Of a stretch of 5,859 nt of DNA, positions 5,489 through 5,859 are shown piece after piece; positions within the stretch are counted from its first letter, which is position 1, and each line of letters starts with the position of its first letter. The position numbers were made by a program, and so were the translations under genes. Origin of the DNA: Nitriliruptorales bacterium (GTDB lineage Bacteria > Actinomycetota > Nitriliruptoria > Euzebyales > Egibacteraceae); assembly GCA_007119305.1 (NCBI GenBank), contig SKPY01000380.1:1-5859 (forward strand), written 5' to 3'. The notes under the pieces are model-generated. The model was not told where the DNA came from. It worked only from the letters and a program-made list of their open reading frames with translations, and did not search any database.

Positions 5489-5859
5489 TCAGGTCGCCGT
5501 GGGCTCGCCGATGCGGTGGACGAGGAGGCGGTTGGTCCCCCCCTGGCCGCCGGGCGTGCCGGACACGATCACGATCCGGTCCCCGCGCCGAGCCCAGCTG
5601 CCGTCGACGAGCACCCGCTCGGCCGCCGACGTCAGCTGCGCCGAGTGATCCTTCATCGGCACGACCGCCGACTCCGTGCCCCACATCAGTGCGGTCCGTC
5701 GCAGGGTGTCGTCGTCGGGGGTGAGGCCGAGCAGCGGCACGGCCGGCCGGTACTTCGAGACGAGCTGGATCGACCCGCCGCTGATCGAGAACACGACGAG
5801 CGCCGTCGCTCCGATGTCGCGGGCGACCTGGCACGCCGCGCGGGCGACGACGCGGTCGA
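5489..5859 (-). CDS. pyk: Pyruvate kinase, C-terminal domain (5' part outside window)
   Basis: This is the last 122 or so codons of pyruvate kinase, which converts phosphoenolpyruvate and ADP to pyruvate and ATP in the last step of glycolysis. Reading in from the right edge, ACQVARDIGATALVVFSISGGS is the start of the C-terminal allosteric domain, with the FSxSGxS block. It is followed by VSKYRPAVPLLGLTPDD, RRTALMWGTESAVV, GDRIVIVSGTP and GGTNRLLVHRIG, in the order seen in pyruvate kinases. The frame is open through the edge, so the GTG at 5794 is internal. The catalytic barrel and B domain, some 350 residues, lie outside. The C-terminus is normal, with no added PEP-utiliser domain. The flavoprotein gene follows 37 bases downstream with no visible terminator between. 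Confidence 0.93.
   Translation of the reverse strand, partial: DRVVARAACQVARDIGATALVVFSISGGSIQLVSKYRPAVPLLGLTPDDDTLRRTALMWGTESAVVPMKDHSAQLTSAAERVLVDGSWARRGDRIVIVSGTPGGQGGTNRLLVHRIGEPTAT

Noticed and set aside
4312..5724. Long open frame on the + strand (470 codons) antisense to the flavoprotein and pyruvate kinase
   Set aside because: Composition is His/Arg/Gly-rich with no recognisable domain, and the opposite strand carries two clear enzymes with full motif sets.
1..5859. CRISPR array, insertion sequence or attachment site
   Set aside because: No regularly spaced repeats, transposase motifs, paired terminal inverted repeats or tRNA-end duplications were found by eye.

Overview
The window is very GC-rich, with G or C at nearly every third codon position. 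It uses ATGA stop/start overlaps and TANNNT -10 elements placed just before start codons. This points to a high-GC Gram-positive bacterium, most likely an actinomycetote; the species cannot be told from the sequence. The window is cut at both ends: a substrate-binding protein gene lacks its 5' part on the left, and a pyruvate kinase gene lacks its 5' part on the right.

Left part (2-2606, + strand): a compact zinc-uptake operon in the order znuA (partial), znuC, znuB, zur. The znuA/znuC and znuC/znuB pairs overlap by ATGA, and the Fur-family regulator follows znuB after 15 bases. Together these genes give the extracytoplasmic metal-binding protein, the ATPase, the permease and the probable zinc-sensing repressor. 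The operon promoter and any Zur operator would lie left of the window. A zinc-containing Sir2-type NAD-dependent deacylase follows on the same strand (2637-3419). It appears to have its own promoter and a leaderless start.

Middle (3420-3822): about 400 bases without an intact gene. From left to right it holds two overlapping GC hairpins just after the sirtuin stop, a remnant that reads like both ends of an AAA_14/DUF4143 ATPase joined by an internal deletion, a pocket of lower GC, a TACGAT -10-like element, and a possible 15-codon upstream reading frame. The stop of that frame overlaps the start of the next gene.

Right part: a small protein of 82 residues resembling the SH3-like N-terminal domain of Rv0428c-type acetyltransferases ends 3 bases from a convergent gene. 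The convergent pair on the - strand, read right to left, is pyruvate kinase (3' end only) followed 37 bases later by a CoA-disulfide-reductase/NADH-oxidase-like flavoprotein with a strong ribosome binding site. The two are probably co-transcribed.

Most of the window is recognisable core metabolism and metal homeostasis. The points most worth a second look are the possible leaderless upstream peptide coupled to the stand-alone SH3-like protein, the internally deleted ATPase remnant, and the altered zinc-site spacing of the sirtuin. I did not find a convincing new multi-gene system.
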